Of a stretch of DNA of 62,962 nt, positions 44,867-53,281 are shown in pieces (the stretch's first letter is position 1; each line of letters starts with the position of its first letter). Position numbers and translations under genes: made by a program. The notes under the pieces are model-generated. The model was not told the origin of the DNA. It saw only the letters and a list, made by a program, of their open reading frames with translations, and made no database searches. Origin of the DNA: an uncultured Ignavibacteria bacterium (GTDB lineage Bacteria > Bacteroidota > Ignavibacteria > SZUA-365); NCBI GenBank assembly GCA_913061095.1, contig CAJXVM010000026.1:1-62962 (forward strand), given 5' to 3'.

Positions 44867-44992
44867 CCATTGACGAACGAAGTGTGATCAGTGATCACGA
44901 CATGGAACCCGCCACTCTGCGTCTTCACATGGGCGCAGGGTGGCGGGTGGATGTTCCGATACCGTGAAATTCCAGAATCCAATGGGTGCATC

Positions 44993-47347
44993 ATGAAGCT
45001 TCGATATAGATATTTGATTTCAGCAGTCCTGCTATCCTGTCTGCTTCCGGAGCTTCTTCCGGCGCAGCAGGATATCGTGACGCTGACCAACGGCCGGGTG
45101 ACGGCGGTGCTGGACCGGAACACCGGACGGTTCGCGGCGCGCACCGCGGACGGAAGGTCGCTGCTGTTCGCCGATGATCTGGGACTGACCTCGCATATCA
45201 GCGTGTCGATCGGCGATGCGATATATGCGAATTACAAGGGTTCGGAGATGAGTGCATCTGCGCCGGTGCGGTATCTCGGTCGCGGGTCGGTGGAAGTGCT
45301 GTCCGACCGTCTGCGCTGCACATGGCGTGTACGGGCGGGAGCCGGTATCGCGCGGATCGTCCAGGAGCTTGAACCGGTGTCGGACAGTCTCTACGATGAA
45401 GTACGCGTGCATGTGATCGTGGAGAACACGAGCGGGGAGGATCTCGACGTCGGTATGACGGTGATGGAGGATCTCGATGCTGCCGGCAACGACTACGTGA
45501 CCGTTCGCGGGAATGCCGAGCAATTCACCCGTGAACAGCGGCTGAGCGGCGGCGAAATCCCCGATCGCCTGGTGATGCATTCGCCGGCGTTCCTTCCGGA
45601 TTCAGCCGGATGCAGAATCCGCGGTGAGGCGCTGAGCACACCGGATGCGGTGACCGTGGGACGCTGGACGTATCACGGGTATCTCGGCACGGCCGTGTAC
45701 GGCTACGAAGCTTCCGGCCTACTGATCACCGACGTTGCCGTGCTGCTGCAGTGGAACAGGTATCCGCTGCGGTCAGGTGCAACCCGTGAGGAAGTGACGG
45801 CGGTGGGACTCATGCCACCCCCGCCGGCGGAAAAAGGAGCGAGCACATTTGCCAGGCACTATGTCGTGCCGATACAGGTAGACGCGATTCTCAGTCTCGT
45901 GAGCGACTCCGTGGCGACAGCGACGATCACCTTTCCTTACGGTGATCAGGTAACCGAACCGGCCTCTGAACGTGATCTGTACTGGGATACGACCGTGACG
46001 GTGCGGCCGAACAAGCCCGTGTCCGTCATGCTCAGTCCCCGGGGACCGACAAGAACCCAGGCACCCGATTCCGTGACATACTATCGGAAACGCTTTGTCA
46101 CTGTCGACACGGACCGGGAAATCGGACTTTTCCGCAGGGATCATGGCGCATCCATTGCTCTCGATGGTTTCACGGTGTGGCCCGTCGTCTGGTGGGATTC
46201 CCTGTATTTTTTTCACGGGAACATGCAGAGCGGTTCTGCGGAAATCACGGGGTGTGGTAACAGCCATGTCATTCGCATGCAATGCAGTAATGAATACAGT
46301 TTTTCGTCCTACACTCTTTGGTGGTTCACACAGCGCTCGCCTGCCGGCACGGTGATCGACTTTGTCCTTCCCGCAAGCGGGACTTTGGGAGCGTATAATC
46401 AATCCTATGGACTTATCCGAAACCGCTATAACCATTGGTCTCCGGGATTTCAGAACGACCGAGACCTCAAGCCGGACGGCGCGGGCGATTCGATCGTCAG
46501 CGAAGGCCCGATCTGGCTCTCCATGGTCATCATGACACAGGTATTTCCGGGACATAGAAATAATTTTGGACTCCGGTTTCATCCGTTGCGTTCCCTGTAT
46601 CATCCTCCGCGTAGTCACCTGGGGACGGAATATGTATTCGTGCCGTTTCACAAGAAAGGTGCACGCACGCAGGAGGACCTGTTGCGCATCATGGCATACG
46701 AAGATGAGACAGAACTGACACTGTTCGACGGTACGGAACCGATCCGCCTTGACCGCGCGGAACATGTCGACACGCTCATTTCGGTCCCGACCATTATCCG
46801 ATCCGACAAACCGGTCGCGCTGTATCAGCATCATCTCGACTGGGAATATCTCGGTACCGATACGACATACTATGGTGGCTGTCTCCCCCTTTTGCCGCCG
46901 CATCTCTGGGGTCGTCGCTATTATGTCGTGACCGATGATCTCTATCAGCCGAATGTAGATCATCGAGTTTTCAGCAGTGCTTTCGAAGTTCCACCGGCGT
47001 ATGAGAACCTGTATCTCATCCTTGTCACGAGAGCGGATAGCCGCAACGGCATTCGTATCGATGACAGAGCGGTCGATCCGGCGGCATTCACTGTCTTCGG
47101 TGATTATGCCTATGCCTATGTCGACATGACCCCGGGATACTCCGTGGTATCAGGGGATACACCATTTCTGACCGTCGTTTGCGGTGGTGGTGACGCGAAT
47201 CCGGACGCCGATCCTATCTTTAACACCAAATTCAACATGTCCTGGATCCCCCCCTTCAACGACGGCACCGCCATCCCGCAGGGTGGCCCGACCGGTGAGG
47301 ATCCCTCACAAGATCGCAAAGACAGGAGAGACGATCCGACAGAATAA
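44993..47347 (+). CDS. Secreted IgGFc-binding-domain-like protein
   Basis: 784 residues from the ATG at 44993, which opens a clear signal peptide (about 1-24, LSCLLPELLPAQQ). The in-frame ATG at 44891 is less likely. The N-terminal half is beta-rich and unassigned. The C-terminal part (about 500-760) follows the IgGFc-binding pattern: GTEYVFVPFHKKGARTQEDLL, AYEDETELTLFDG, TIIRSDKPVALYQHH, and LPPHLWGRRYYVVTDD. The tail is polar and charged with no T9SS domain or lipobox. The domain is known from mucin-like and bacterial surface proteins, and its ligand here is unknown. It follows the beta-helix gene after 126 nt and may be cotranscribed. Confidence 0.7.
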   Translation: MKLRYRYLISAVLLSCLLPELLPAQQDIVTLTNGRVTAVLDRNTGRFAARTADGRSLLFADDLGLTSHISVSIGDAIYANYKGSEMSASAPVRYLGRGSVEVLSDRLRCTWRVRAGAGIARIVQELEPVSDSLYDEVRVHVIVENTSGEDLDVGMTVMEDLDAAGNDYVTVRGNAEQFTREQRLSGGEIPDRLVMHSPAFLPDSAGCRIRGEALSTPDAVTVGRWTYHGYLGTAVYGYEASGLLITDVAVLLQWNRYPLRSGATREEVTAVGLMPPPPAEKGASTFARHYVVPIQVDAILSLVSDSVATATITFPYGDQVTEPASERDLYWDTTVTVRPNKPVSVMLSPRGPTRTQAPDSVTYYRKRFVTVDTDREIGLFRRDHGASIALDGFTVWPVVWWDSLYFFHGNMQSGSAEITGCGNSHVIRMQCSNEYSFSSYTLWWFTQRSPAGTVIDFVLPASGTLGAYNQSYGLIRNRYNHWSPGFQNDRDLKPDGAGDSIVSEGPIWLSMVIMTQVFPGHRNNFGLRFHPLRSLYHPPRSHLGTEYVFVPFHKKGARTQEDLLRIMAYEDETELTLFDGTEPIRLDRAEHVDTLISVPTIIRSDKPVALYQHHLDWEYLGTDTTYYGGCLPLLPPHLWGRRYYVVTDDLYQPNVDHRVFSSAFEVPPAYENLYLILVTRADSRNGIRIDDRAVDPAAFTVFGDYAYAYVDMTPGYSVVSGDTPFLTVVCGGGDANPDADPIFNTKFNMSWIPPFNDGTAIPQGGPTGEDPSQDRKDRRDDPTE

Positions 47348-47353
47348 AGCAAT

Positions 47354-48415
47354 TCACTCTACCGCAACCATCGAACTCGGAATCACCCCCACACTCAGCG
47401 TGCGCTCTTTCGTCCCGCTCAGGGAGTACACATCCACCGTGCCGTTCTGCACGAAGTCGGCGGCGTCGGTGGCGTAGATCTTTCCATCCCTCACATCCAC
47501 GAAGAGGTTGTAGAACGTGCCGGGGATGAAATCCTTCGTGACGGATTTCGAGGCGAGATGGATGCGCGTGATCCCGCCGTCGATGGTGTAGACGTGGCCC
47601 TGCTCGTCGCGCGCGAGTCGCGTGGGATGGCCGCCGAGCGTGAGTGAATCCACCACCGTGCGCGTCGCGGGATCGATGATGTACAGTCCGCCGGGGGTGT
47701 CGTCGTTCGGATCCTCCCAGTTGTTGGAGGCGCCGGTGCACAGCACGGCAATGCCGCCGCCGGGCAGGTGCAGCATGGCGGTGGGATAATCACCCACCTG
47801 CAGCGTGCGGTCCACCTGCCGGGTGACGAGATCGATCACCGAGACGGTGTTGTCGTTGCCGAACCCGCTGTTCGCCACGAACAGGCTCCCCTCCGCGATG
47901 GCCATGCCGTCGGGATTGTCGCCGACCGGGATCTCCGCGATGAAGGAGTTCGTCACCGAGTCGTACACGGAAACGGAGTTGCGGTACAGGTTGCTGATGT
48001 ATCCCGTGCCGGCGTCGTCGAAGACAATGTGCCGCGGACTCGCATCCGGGAGACATTCGATCGACCGGATCGGCGCGTGATCCTCGGTGGTGAGCACTTC
48101 GATCCTGTTCGAATTGTTGACCACGATCCAGAGCCGCCCGTCATGCAGCGTCATGCTGTTGCCCACGTCGCCGAGCGCGCGTCCCGCGGCGGTCTCGAAC
48201 ACGTCGTTGAACACTTCGTTGGAGTCTGGAAGATACAGGCTCAGCGACGCGTTGCCGCGCTGGAAGCTCCCCTCGTTGAGGATGTAGATCTTCCGCGGGG
48301 AATCCACCGGCACGGTGGGCGTGATGCCCCCGTCGTCATCCGAGCATGCGGGGAGGAACAGGCTTGCGGGAAGGAAGAATGCGATGGTCAGCAGTGCAAT
48401 GAACAGGCGTTTCAT
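47354..48415 (-). CDS. btuG: BtuG-like beta-propeller surface lipoprotein, probable cobalamin-binding partner of BtuB
   Basis: 353 residues from the ATG at 48415. A frame extending to 49738 is a shadow of btuB. The lipoprotein signal ends LPAC (C24) followed by SDDDGG, an acidic export-type sequence. The body is a seven-blade-like propeller with repeated strands such as RKIYILNEGSFQRGNASLSLY, NSMTLHDGRLWIVVNNSNRIEVL, SPRHIVFDDAGTGYISNLYRNSVSVYD, and PTRLARDEQGHVYTIDGG (DUF5074/YVTN type). It lies 11 nt after btuB under a cobalamin riboswitch. BtuG proteins of Bacteroides are propeller lipoproteins that capture B12 for BtuB, so this role is a strong inference from context and architecture. Confidence 0.75.
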   Translation of the reverse strand: MKRLFIALLTIAFFLPASLFLPACSDDDGGITPTVPVDSPRKIYILNEGSFQRGNASLSLYLPDSNEVFNDVFETAAGRALGDVGNSMTLHDGRLWIVVNNSNRIEVLTTEDHAPIRSIECLPDASPRHIVFDDAGTGYISNLYRNSVSVYDSVTNSFIAEIPVGDNPDGMAIAEGSLFVANSGFGNDNTVSVIDLVTRQVDRTLQVGDYPTAMLHLPGGGIAVLCTGASNNWEDPNDDTPGGLYIIDPATRTVVDSLTLGGHPTRLARDEQGHVYTIDGGITRIHLASKSVTKDFIPGTFYNLFVDVRDGKIYATDAADFVQNGTVDVYSLSGTKERTLSVGVIPSSMVAVE

Positions 48416-48426
48416 GAATCTCTCTT

Positions 48427-50424
48427 TCAGGGTACAGATGTGGTGAATATCAGGCGCAGATGCCGTCCGGGCATCGGATAGAAGGCGATGACTTCGTAGG
48501 CGCTGTCGAACAGGTTGCGCACTTCGAGCTTCAGCTCGTGGCGCACGCCGAACAGCTTCGCCGTGCCGGATGCGGCGAGGTCGATGACGGCATGCGCGGG
48601 CAGGACGGCGTCGTTGCTCTCGGTGGTGAAGCGGCTGCCGAGCACGCGCGCGGTGGCGGTCAGCGTCAGTGATTGCAGGGGCGCGGCACTGAGCACGGCG
48701 GCACCGCTCCATTCCGGGACGTACACGAGCTGCTTGCCCTGCGTCGCGTCGCCGGGGAAGGAGGTGTTCATCTTGCGGGCGGACATCCACTGTCCGCTCA
48801 GCCGCAGCGCCAGCACGTCGCGCAGCAGGCGCAGCGATGCCGCGGCCTCGACGCCGTCGGAGATCACGTGCTGCACGTTGCGCGGCGTCCAGTACATCCC
48901 CTGTCCGGGCGCCCAGACGATTTTGTCGTCGATGTCGTGCCGGAAGGCCGTGACCTCGGCGGATGCGAGCATTCCGCCGCCGGTGAATACGAGCCCGGTC
49001 TCCCAGGCGGTGGAGTACTCGGGCCGCAGGGCGGGATTGCCGCCCTCGCGCCAGTACAGCTGGTTGAACGTCGGCGCGCTGAAACTGCGGGACCACCGCG
49101 CGCGCAGGGCGAGGCGTCCGGGCAGCAGCGCGGCATGGATGCCGAGCGATGGCATCACGGCGTTGATCTCCCGCTCGTCGACGCTGTCGTAGATCCCGTC
49201 GTAGCGGAGCGAGGGATAGATGCGCAGGGGGAGTCCGGCGAGCGCGAGGCGGATATCCCCCGCGCCGAACACGGCCGCCTGTCGGCGCAGCGGCACCATG
49301 CGGATCTCCGCGCTTTCGAGTTCGTCGATCCCGGCCTCCACGCCGACCGTGGCGCGGTGGTCGCCGGGGAAGGACTGCTCCAGCGAGGCCGTCACGCTCA
49401 GCTGCCGCGCGTCGTAGATGCTGTGCAGCTCCTCGCCGCTGATGCGGATGGAAGGATCGCGGTATTCCTGGCGGCCGATGCGTCCGCTGCCGCCCACGCG
49501 CAGGATGCGCGACTCGTCGAGGCGCCAGTCCAGCAGCGCGGAAAACAGCGCCGCGTCGTCGTTCTGCCGGGCGCGTCCCTGCGTCGCGGAGAGCGCCGCC
49601 CCCGGTGTGCCGACGCGCGAGCTGGAGAAATCCGTGTACAGCGACAGCGTGGCCTCGGAGAACAGCAGCGTGCCGCCGGCGCTCAGATTGCGGCGGATCA
49701 CATCCGCGTTGCGGCGGACGAGCGCGTTGCCGTTCCATGCGGGAGTGAAGGAGAAATCGTTGTCGGCCTCCTCGTAGCGCACATCCGCGAACACGCGTCC
49801 CGCGCGTCCCTGCGTGCCGGCGGATGCCGCGCCCTGTTTCCAGCCGAAGGCGCCGTAGCCGAGCTGCAGCGCGGGAGGCGCGGCGCGCCGCGTGGTGACG
49901 ATATTGATCACGCCGCCCAGCGCGTTGCTGCCGTACAGCGCCGCCAGTCCGCCGCGCGCGATCTCGATGCGGTCCACCTGCCGGAGGTTCAGCTGACCGA
50001 GATCCACCAGCGCATTCTGTGCGCCGTTGAGGCGCATGCCGTTGAGCAGCACGAGCGTGTACTCGGCACCGAGTCCGCGAAGGGACGCCAGCTGCAGCGC
50101 TCCCGCACCGCCGTAATCGCGCACCGTCGCGCCGGGCGCCAGCGCCACGACATCCGACACCGTGTTCGCCGGGAGGCGCTCGATCTCACGGGAGGAAAAC
50201 ACATCCGTCGCGCCGGGCGCATGGCGCAGCGCCGTCGGCAGCCGCGTTGCCGTCACCGTCACCTGCTCCGCCAGCGCGAAAAACAGCGTGTCGTCATTGT
50301 GCAGCCGCTTCTGCGCGAGCGCGGACGACGTTCCCGCCGCGAACAGGAACATTACCAACACCGCCGCCGATCGCCGGCGTGGTGGAAGGAAAGAGCTGAA
50401 ATTAAAAAACCGCAGGGTCTTCAT
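48427..50424 (-). CDS. btuB: BtuB-type TonB-dependent cobalamin receptor
   Basis: 665 residues. A signal sequence (to about 38, SSALAQ) is followed by a TonB box-like EQVTVTATRLP (about 53). The plug domain (about 60-180) has DVFSSREIERLPANTVSDVVALAPG, LRGLGAEYTLVLLNGMRLNGAQNA, and RIEIARGGLAALYGSNALGGVINIVT. A barrel follows, ending in a C-terminal strand MPGRHLRLIFTTSVP. Length and plug are those of BtuB/small TonB receptors. A cobalamin riboswitch and a terminator precede it, and a BtuG-like lipoprotein follows, so B12 or cobinamide is the likely ligand. Confidence 0.9.
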   Translation of the reverse strand: MKTLRFFNFSSFLPPRRRSAAVLVMFLFAAGTSSALAQKRLHNDDTLFFALAEQVTVTATRLPTALRHAPGATDVFSSREIERLPANTVSDVVALAPGATVRDYGGAGALQLASLRGLGAEYTLVLLNGMRLNGAQNALVDLGQLNLRQVDRIEIARGGLAALYGSNALGGVINIVTTRRAAPPALQLGYGAFGWKQGAASAGTQGRAGRVFADVRYEEADNDFSFTPAWNGNALVRRNADVIRRNLSAGGTLLFSEATLSLYTDFSSSRVGTPGAALSATQGRARQNDDAALFSALLDWRLDESRILRVGGSGRIGRQEYRDPSIRISGEELHSIYDARQLSVTASLEQSFPGDHRATVGVEAGIDELESAEIRMVPLRRQAAVFGAGDIRLALAGLPLRIYPSLRYDGIYDSVDEREINAVMPSLGIHAALLPGRLALRARWSRSFSAPTFNQLYWREGGNPALRPEYSTAWETGLVFTGGGMLASAEVTAFRHDIDDKIVWAPGQGMYWTPRNVQHVISDGVEAAASLRLLRDVLALRLSGQWMSARKMNTSFPGDATQGKQLVYVPEWSGAAVLSAAPLQSLTLTATARVLGSRFTTESNDAVLPAHAVIDLAASGTAKLFGVRHELKLEVRNLFDSAYEVIAFYPMPGRHLRLIFTTSVP

Positions 50425-50466
50425 ATCTGATTATTGTGGCCTGCGGGGGATGCGCGGACGCAAACG

Positions 50467-50493
50467 AAAAAACCCCGTGTCGAAACGACGGGG
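50467..50493 (-). terminator. Intrinsic terminator of the cobalamin riboswitch expression platform
   Basis: On the minus strand a CCCCGT/ACGGGG stem with an internal TCG/CGA pair (50473-50493) is followed by six T (50472-50467). It lies between the aptamer and the btuB ATG at 50424, so ligand-controlled transcription termination is the likely mechanism. Confidence 0.8.
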
Positions 50494-50558
50494 GGCAAGG
50501 GAGCGATGGCGCGCACGTCATCAGGAACCTCACCCGCGAAGGCCTGTGTCGAAATCCC

Positions 50559-50722
50559 ATGGCAGGTCTCCTGACTCGCGGCGCGTCTCCCGGCGGGGAA
50601 ACCGCATGCGCTCCTTCCCGGCGCGTGCCGGTGGACGTTGCGCATGGTTGACGCCGCTCACAGTTGCGGGGCAGTCGCCGAATCACACGGCGTTCCCGTT
50701 TTCATCCCGTGAGGGAACCATG
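50559..50722 (-). ncRNA. Cobalamin (AdoCbl-type) riboswitch
   Basis: Read on the minus strand, the conserved elements come in the correct order. First is a 5' P1/P2 region GGTTCCCTCACGGGATGAAA. Next is GGGAACGCCGTGTGATTCGG (the GGTG-GAA-CC-type block) and CTGCCCCGCAACTG (the conserved ACTGCCCCGCAACTG core). After a variable arm with CGCCGGGAAGG, the 3' end is GAGTCAGGAGACCTGCC, the hallmark of the B12 element. It sits about 135 nt upstream of btuB, with the terminator between. In this class cobalamin binding normally lowers expression of uptake genes. Confidence 0.94.
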
Positions 50723-50772
50723 GGGGGTGTCAAAGAACTGTGTGTAACGTAATTGGATTTCGGGTGAATGGC

Positions 50773-50960
50773 AAGTAGAGTGCAAAGTGCAGAGTGCAAA
50801 GTGCAAAGGGGGGATGATGGAAAGATGGCAGGATGGTAAGATCGGATTGGATTGGTGCGCCCTGAAAGGGCGCAACGCCTCAGCCCAGGGCGAAGCCCTG
50901 GGAAACGCGCGGGTGCCCCGCCCCATCTCTTCGCCCTGAAAAGGCAAATATGTCTATGGA
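50773..50960. repeat. Intergenic mosaic of short repeats and palindromes
   Basis: The stretch starts with GTGCAAAGTGCAGAGTGCAAAGTGCAAAG-like short repeats (50773-50805), which also occur at 24202-24231. It continues with GATGGAAAGATGGC (about 50814), the palindromes CGCCCTGAAAGGGCG (50861-50875) and CCCAGGGCGAAGCCCTGGG, and another CGCCCTGAAAAGG. The second and third parts recur at 38.53-38.63 kb. No coding frame is supported here. Confidence 0.75.
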
Positions 50961-51019
50961 TTCTTTCCCTGAAGATTCCAATCTTACCCCACCGACAACC
51001 ACCCCGAGGTACCCCACCC

Positions 51020-51577
51020 ATGAGCGCAAAGATCAAAACCATCGCCCAGGCGCGCCGATTCGTGCAGAAGGTGAAGGTGTGCACGGTGTTCCCCAGTGAG
51101 AAGGTGGAGCATACGTCGCTGTGGGAAAACGTTGATCTCCCGGACAAACAGGAGGGCGAGTCGGGATGGGGAGAAAAAATGCATGCGGTGTGGACGTGGA
51201 AGACGCGGCTGCCGGCGGAGTATCCGGAGGATATCTATTACGGAAAGATCAAGGGCGGCTTCGCGGTGCTGATGGACATGGAATACATGACCGAAATGCA
51301 CTTCCCCCGCGCATACAAACCGGTCCGCTCGCTCAACCGTCTCGCACAGTCCATCAACGAACTGGTGGAGGAACAGCCGTGGGATACGACGTCACTGCGC
51401 CGCGCGGTAATGGAGGATATCGCCTGCAGCAAGAGCCAGTTCGACACCGCCCTGAAGAACCTGCAGATCACGTTGAACATCGTGCGCCTCAACGATCCCC
51501 GCGCCGAGCAGGATACCTGGGTGCCCTTCCGCGAACTCTACCTCGACGTCTGGCGCCGGCATGTGGATGATGCGTAG
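51020..51577 (+). CDS. AlkZ-related / hypothetical cytoplasmic protein
   Basis: 185 residues from the ATG at 51020. The frame is open back to 50852, but that part is translated repeat. No signal peptide. The N-terminal third (QARRFVQKVKVCTVFPSEK, SLWENVDLP) and the WTWKTRLPAEYPEDIYYGKIKGGFAVLMDMEYM block resemble proteins labelled AlkZ-related, a family near winged-helix DNA glycosylases. The C-terminal part (about 120-185) is helical with a winged-helix look (SLRRAVMEDIACSKSQFDTALKNLQ). No activity can be claimed from the sequence alone. It lies alone between the B12 repeat region and a 546-nt gap. Confidence 0.55.
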   Translation: MSAKIKTIAQARRFVQKVKVCTVFPSEKVEHTSLWENVDLPDKQEGESGWGEKMHAVWTWKTRLPAEYPEDIYYGKIKGGFAVLMDMEYMTEMHFPRAYKPVRSLNRLAQSINELVEEQPWDTTSLRRAVMEDIACSKSQFDTALKNLQITLNIVRLNDPRAEQDTWVPFRELYLDVWRRHVDDA

Positions 51578-52123
51578 GCAGCACGCCTCAACACGGATAC
51601 CATCGATCTGCTCCACCGCACCGTGGATCTGGGCGTCACGCAAATTGGTTGACGCCGTCAAGCCGGTCGCTGCAATGAAGAAATGCGCTCCCGTCGTATA
51701 AAACTTCAGAATTCATTGTTCGGATTGTTGCATTATGGATCGTAACGGCCTATATTTGCAGTTACAGACCACATTCTAGTTTTTTGCTTTCCCTGGAAGT
51801 CGTATGGTGAGGGTATCAGGCTGTTGTTATTGGCGCACGGTGCACCAACTCTTATCCCCCCCCGCACTACTTCTGAGCTATCGTGGAACAGAGACCAGAA
51901 TCATGAACCGGTCCATGTTCCGCCCCCCGCTTGAACAGCGGCAGCCATGATGGCATCGGTGCCAGAGCCAGTGTTCCCAGGCAGAGCGCGCGAGTCCCGG
52001 GATTACCATAGGCATGTACCGCTCTGCAACTCTGACAACTATGCTGGCAATGGTCTGTGTCGCCGTCTGTTCTGAAGCTTGCTCCGAGATCGTCTGATAG
52101 TTGATACATGGATGGAGAGGACA
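51578..52123. other. 546-nt intergenic region with one promoter-like element
   Basis: No gene, tRNA or clear hairpin is seen. A Bacteroidota-type promoter element TATATTTG lies at 51751-51758, with TTG about 20 nt upstream, in an AT-richer patch. It could start transcription towards the lipoprotein pair, giving a leader of about 360 nt. Confidence 0.4.
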
Positions 52124-53161
52124 ATGAAACGAATGAAACTGGCGGTTTTTGCGTGCGCGGCGATTCTTGCGCTGTGCGCGTTCTTCGGTTCCTGTTCTGA
52201 TGACCAGCCGACAGAACCGAACGGCGGTGTGGACACGACGAGTCACTCCTTCATCTGGCACACCGACACGCTCGGCGGGGTACTATCAACCGTGAACGAC
52301 ATCTTCTGCCTCTCGGAGGACGACGCCTGGGCGGTCGGGCATTTCTACGTTCGCGAGAACGGTCGTACAGGGAAAGTGATCGACCTGAAAACCGCGAACG
52401 TCGCGCACTGGGATGGCGAGGAATGGACGCTGATGAGGGTGGAACCTATCGTGGACGGAATGAATACTTTCGCCGAACTCTGGGCCATTTATTGCATTGA
52501 TGCAACGGATGTATGGGCACCGGCACGCCACTGGAATGGAAAGAGATGGAAAGGTCACAATCTCAACGGTATCGCTCAGGGACGACCCAGGAAGATTTGG
52601 GCGGCAGACCGAAATAATGTCTTTTTCGTTGGCGAAAAAGGGTCCATTCTTCGTTGGGATGGGAGTGGCTTCACCGAATTCGGTTCGCAAACCACGGCCG
52701 CGAATCTGGACATCTGGGGGTGTGATGACACGATGTACGTCGCGGTGAGTGATTACGATCAGGAGAGCGGCAACTGGGGGTACCTTATCCGTCTGGAGAA
52801 TGGCGAGGTGGTGGGCACCGAGCAGGCGGGAAGCGACGTGATGATCACGGTCTGGGGCATGGACGGCGTCTGGTACAGCGGGGGCTGTCAGGGAGTGTTC
52901 CGCAAAACCGGCGATTCCTGGCAGCGTGTGCTCGCGCCGGGATCATGCGTTACAGGGATTCGCGGCACGGCGTTGAATAATATATTTATTTTCGTGGATC
53001 GGGGATCGATGATTCACTTCAACGGCCGCACTTTTTCCACGATCCTGAGCCCTGACGGAGCAGGAATGTATACATGCTCAGTCTCAACGGCTGGGAAAAT
53101 GGTTCTCTCTTGCGGACGAGCAAATGGTTATGCACTTGTCAAACGAGGCTATCAACAATGA
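52124..53161 (+). CDS. Propeller-like lipoprotein, tandem copy 1
   Basis: 345 residues from the ATG at 52124 with a GGAGAGG site. The lipobox FGSC (C24) is followed by acidic SDDQP. The body has repeated HWDG-W, WAVG and IWG-type blades (DAWAVGHFYV, HWDGEEWTLM, RHWNGKRWKGH, ILRWDGSGFTEFG, DIWGCDDTMYVAVSD), like beta-propeller surface proteins. Function is unknown. It is followed by a second copy in the same direction at a 1.155-1.158 kb period. Two blocks are almost identical between the copies (52133-52277, and 52634-52972 with one difference found), while the segment between them has diverged. Confidence 0.85.
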   Translation: MKRMKLAVFACAAILALCAFFGSCSDDQPTEPNGGVDTTSHSFIWHTDTLGGVLSTVNDIFCLSEDDAWAVGHFYVRENGRTGKVIDLKTANVAHWDGEEWTLMRVEPIVDGMNTFAELWAIYCIDATDVWAPARHWNGKRWKGHNLNGIAQGRPRKIWAADRNNVFFVGEKGSILRWDGSGFTEFGSQTTAANLDIWGCDDTMYVAVSDYDQESGNWGYLIRLENGEVVGTEQAGSDVMITVWGMDGVWYSGGCQGVFRKTGDSWQRVLAPGSCVTGIRGTALNNIFIFVDRGSMIHFNGRTFSTILSPDGAGMYTCSVSTAGKMVLSCGRANGYALVKRGYQQ

Positions 53162-53281
53162 ATGGCACAGTCCTGGCGTCTGCGCCGTCATTTTCCGGGA
53201 GGGGCATGCCGGAGCGCCGATGGACACGTCTGGTACGGAATCGATTTTATGCATGAGGATTCGGATTCTTGGAGTACAGTG

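Noticed and set aside
48416..49738. Extension of the BtuG-like gene upstream to 49738, and the plus-strand frame 48673-50430
   Set aside because: Both overlap btuB, whose plug and barrel motifs are clear. The lipobox at 48415 marks the true start of the propeller gene.
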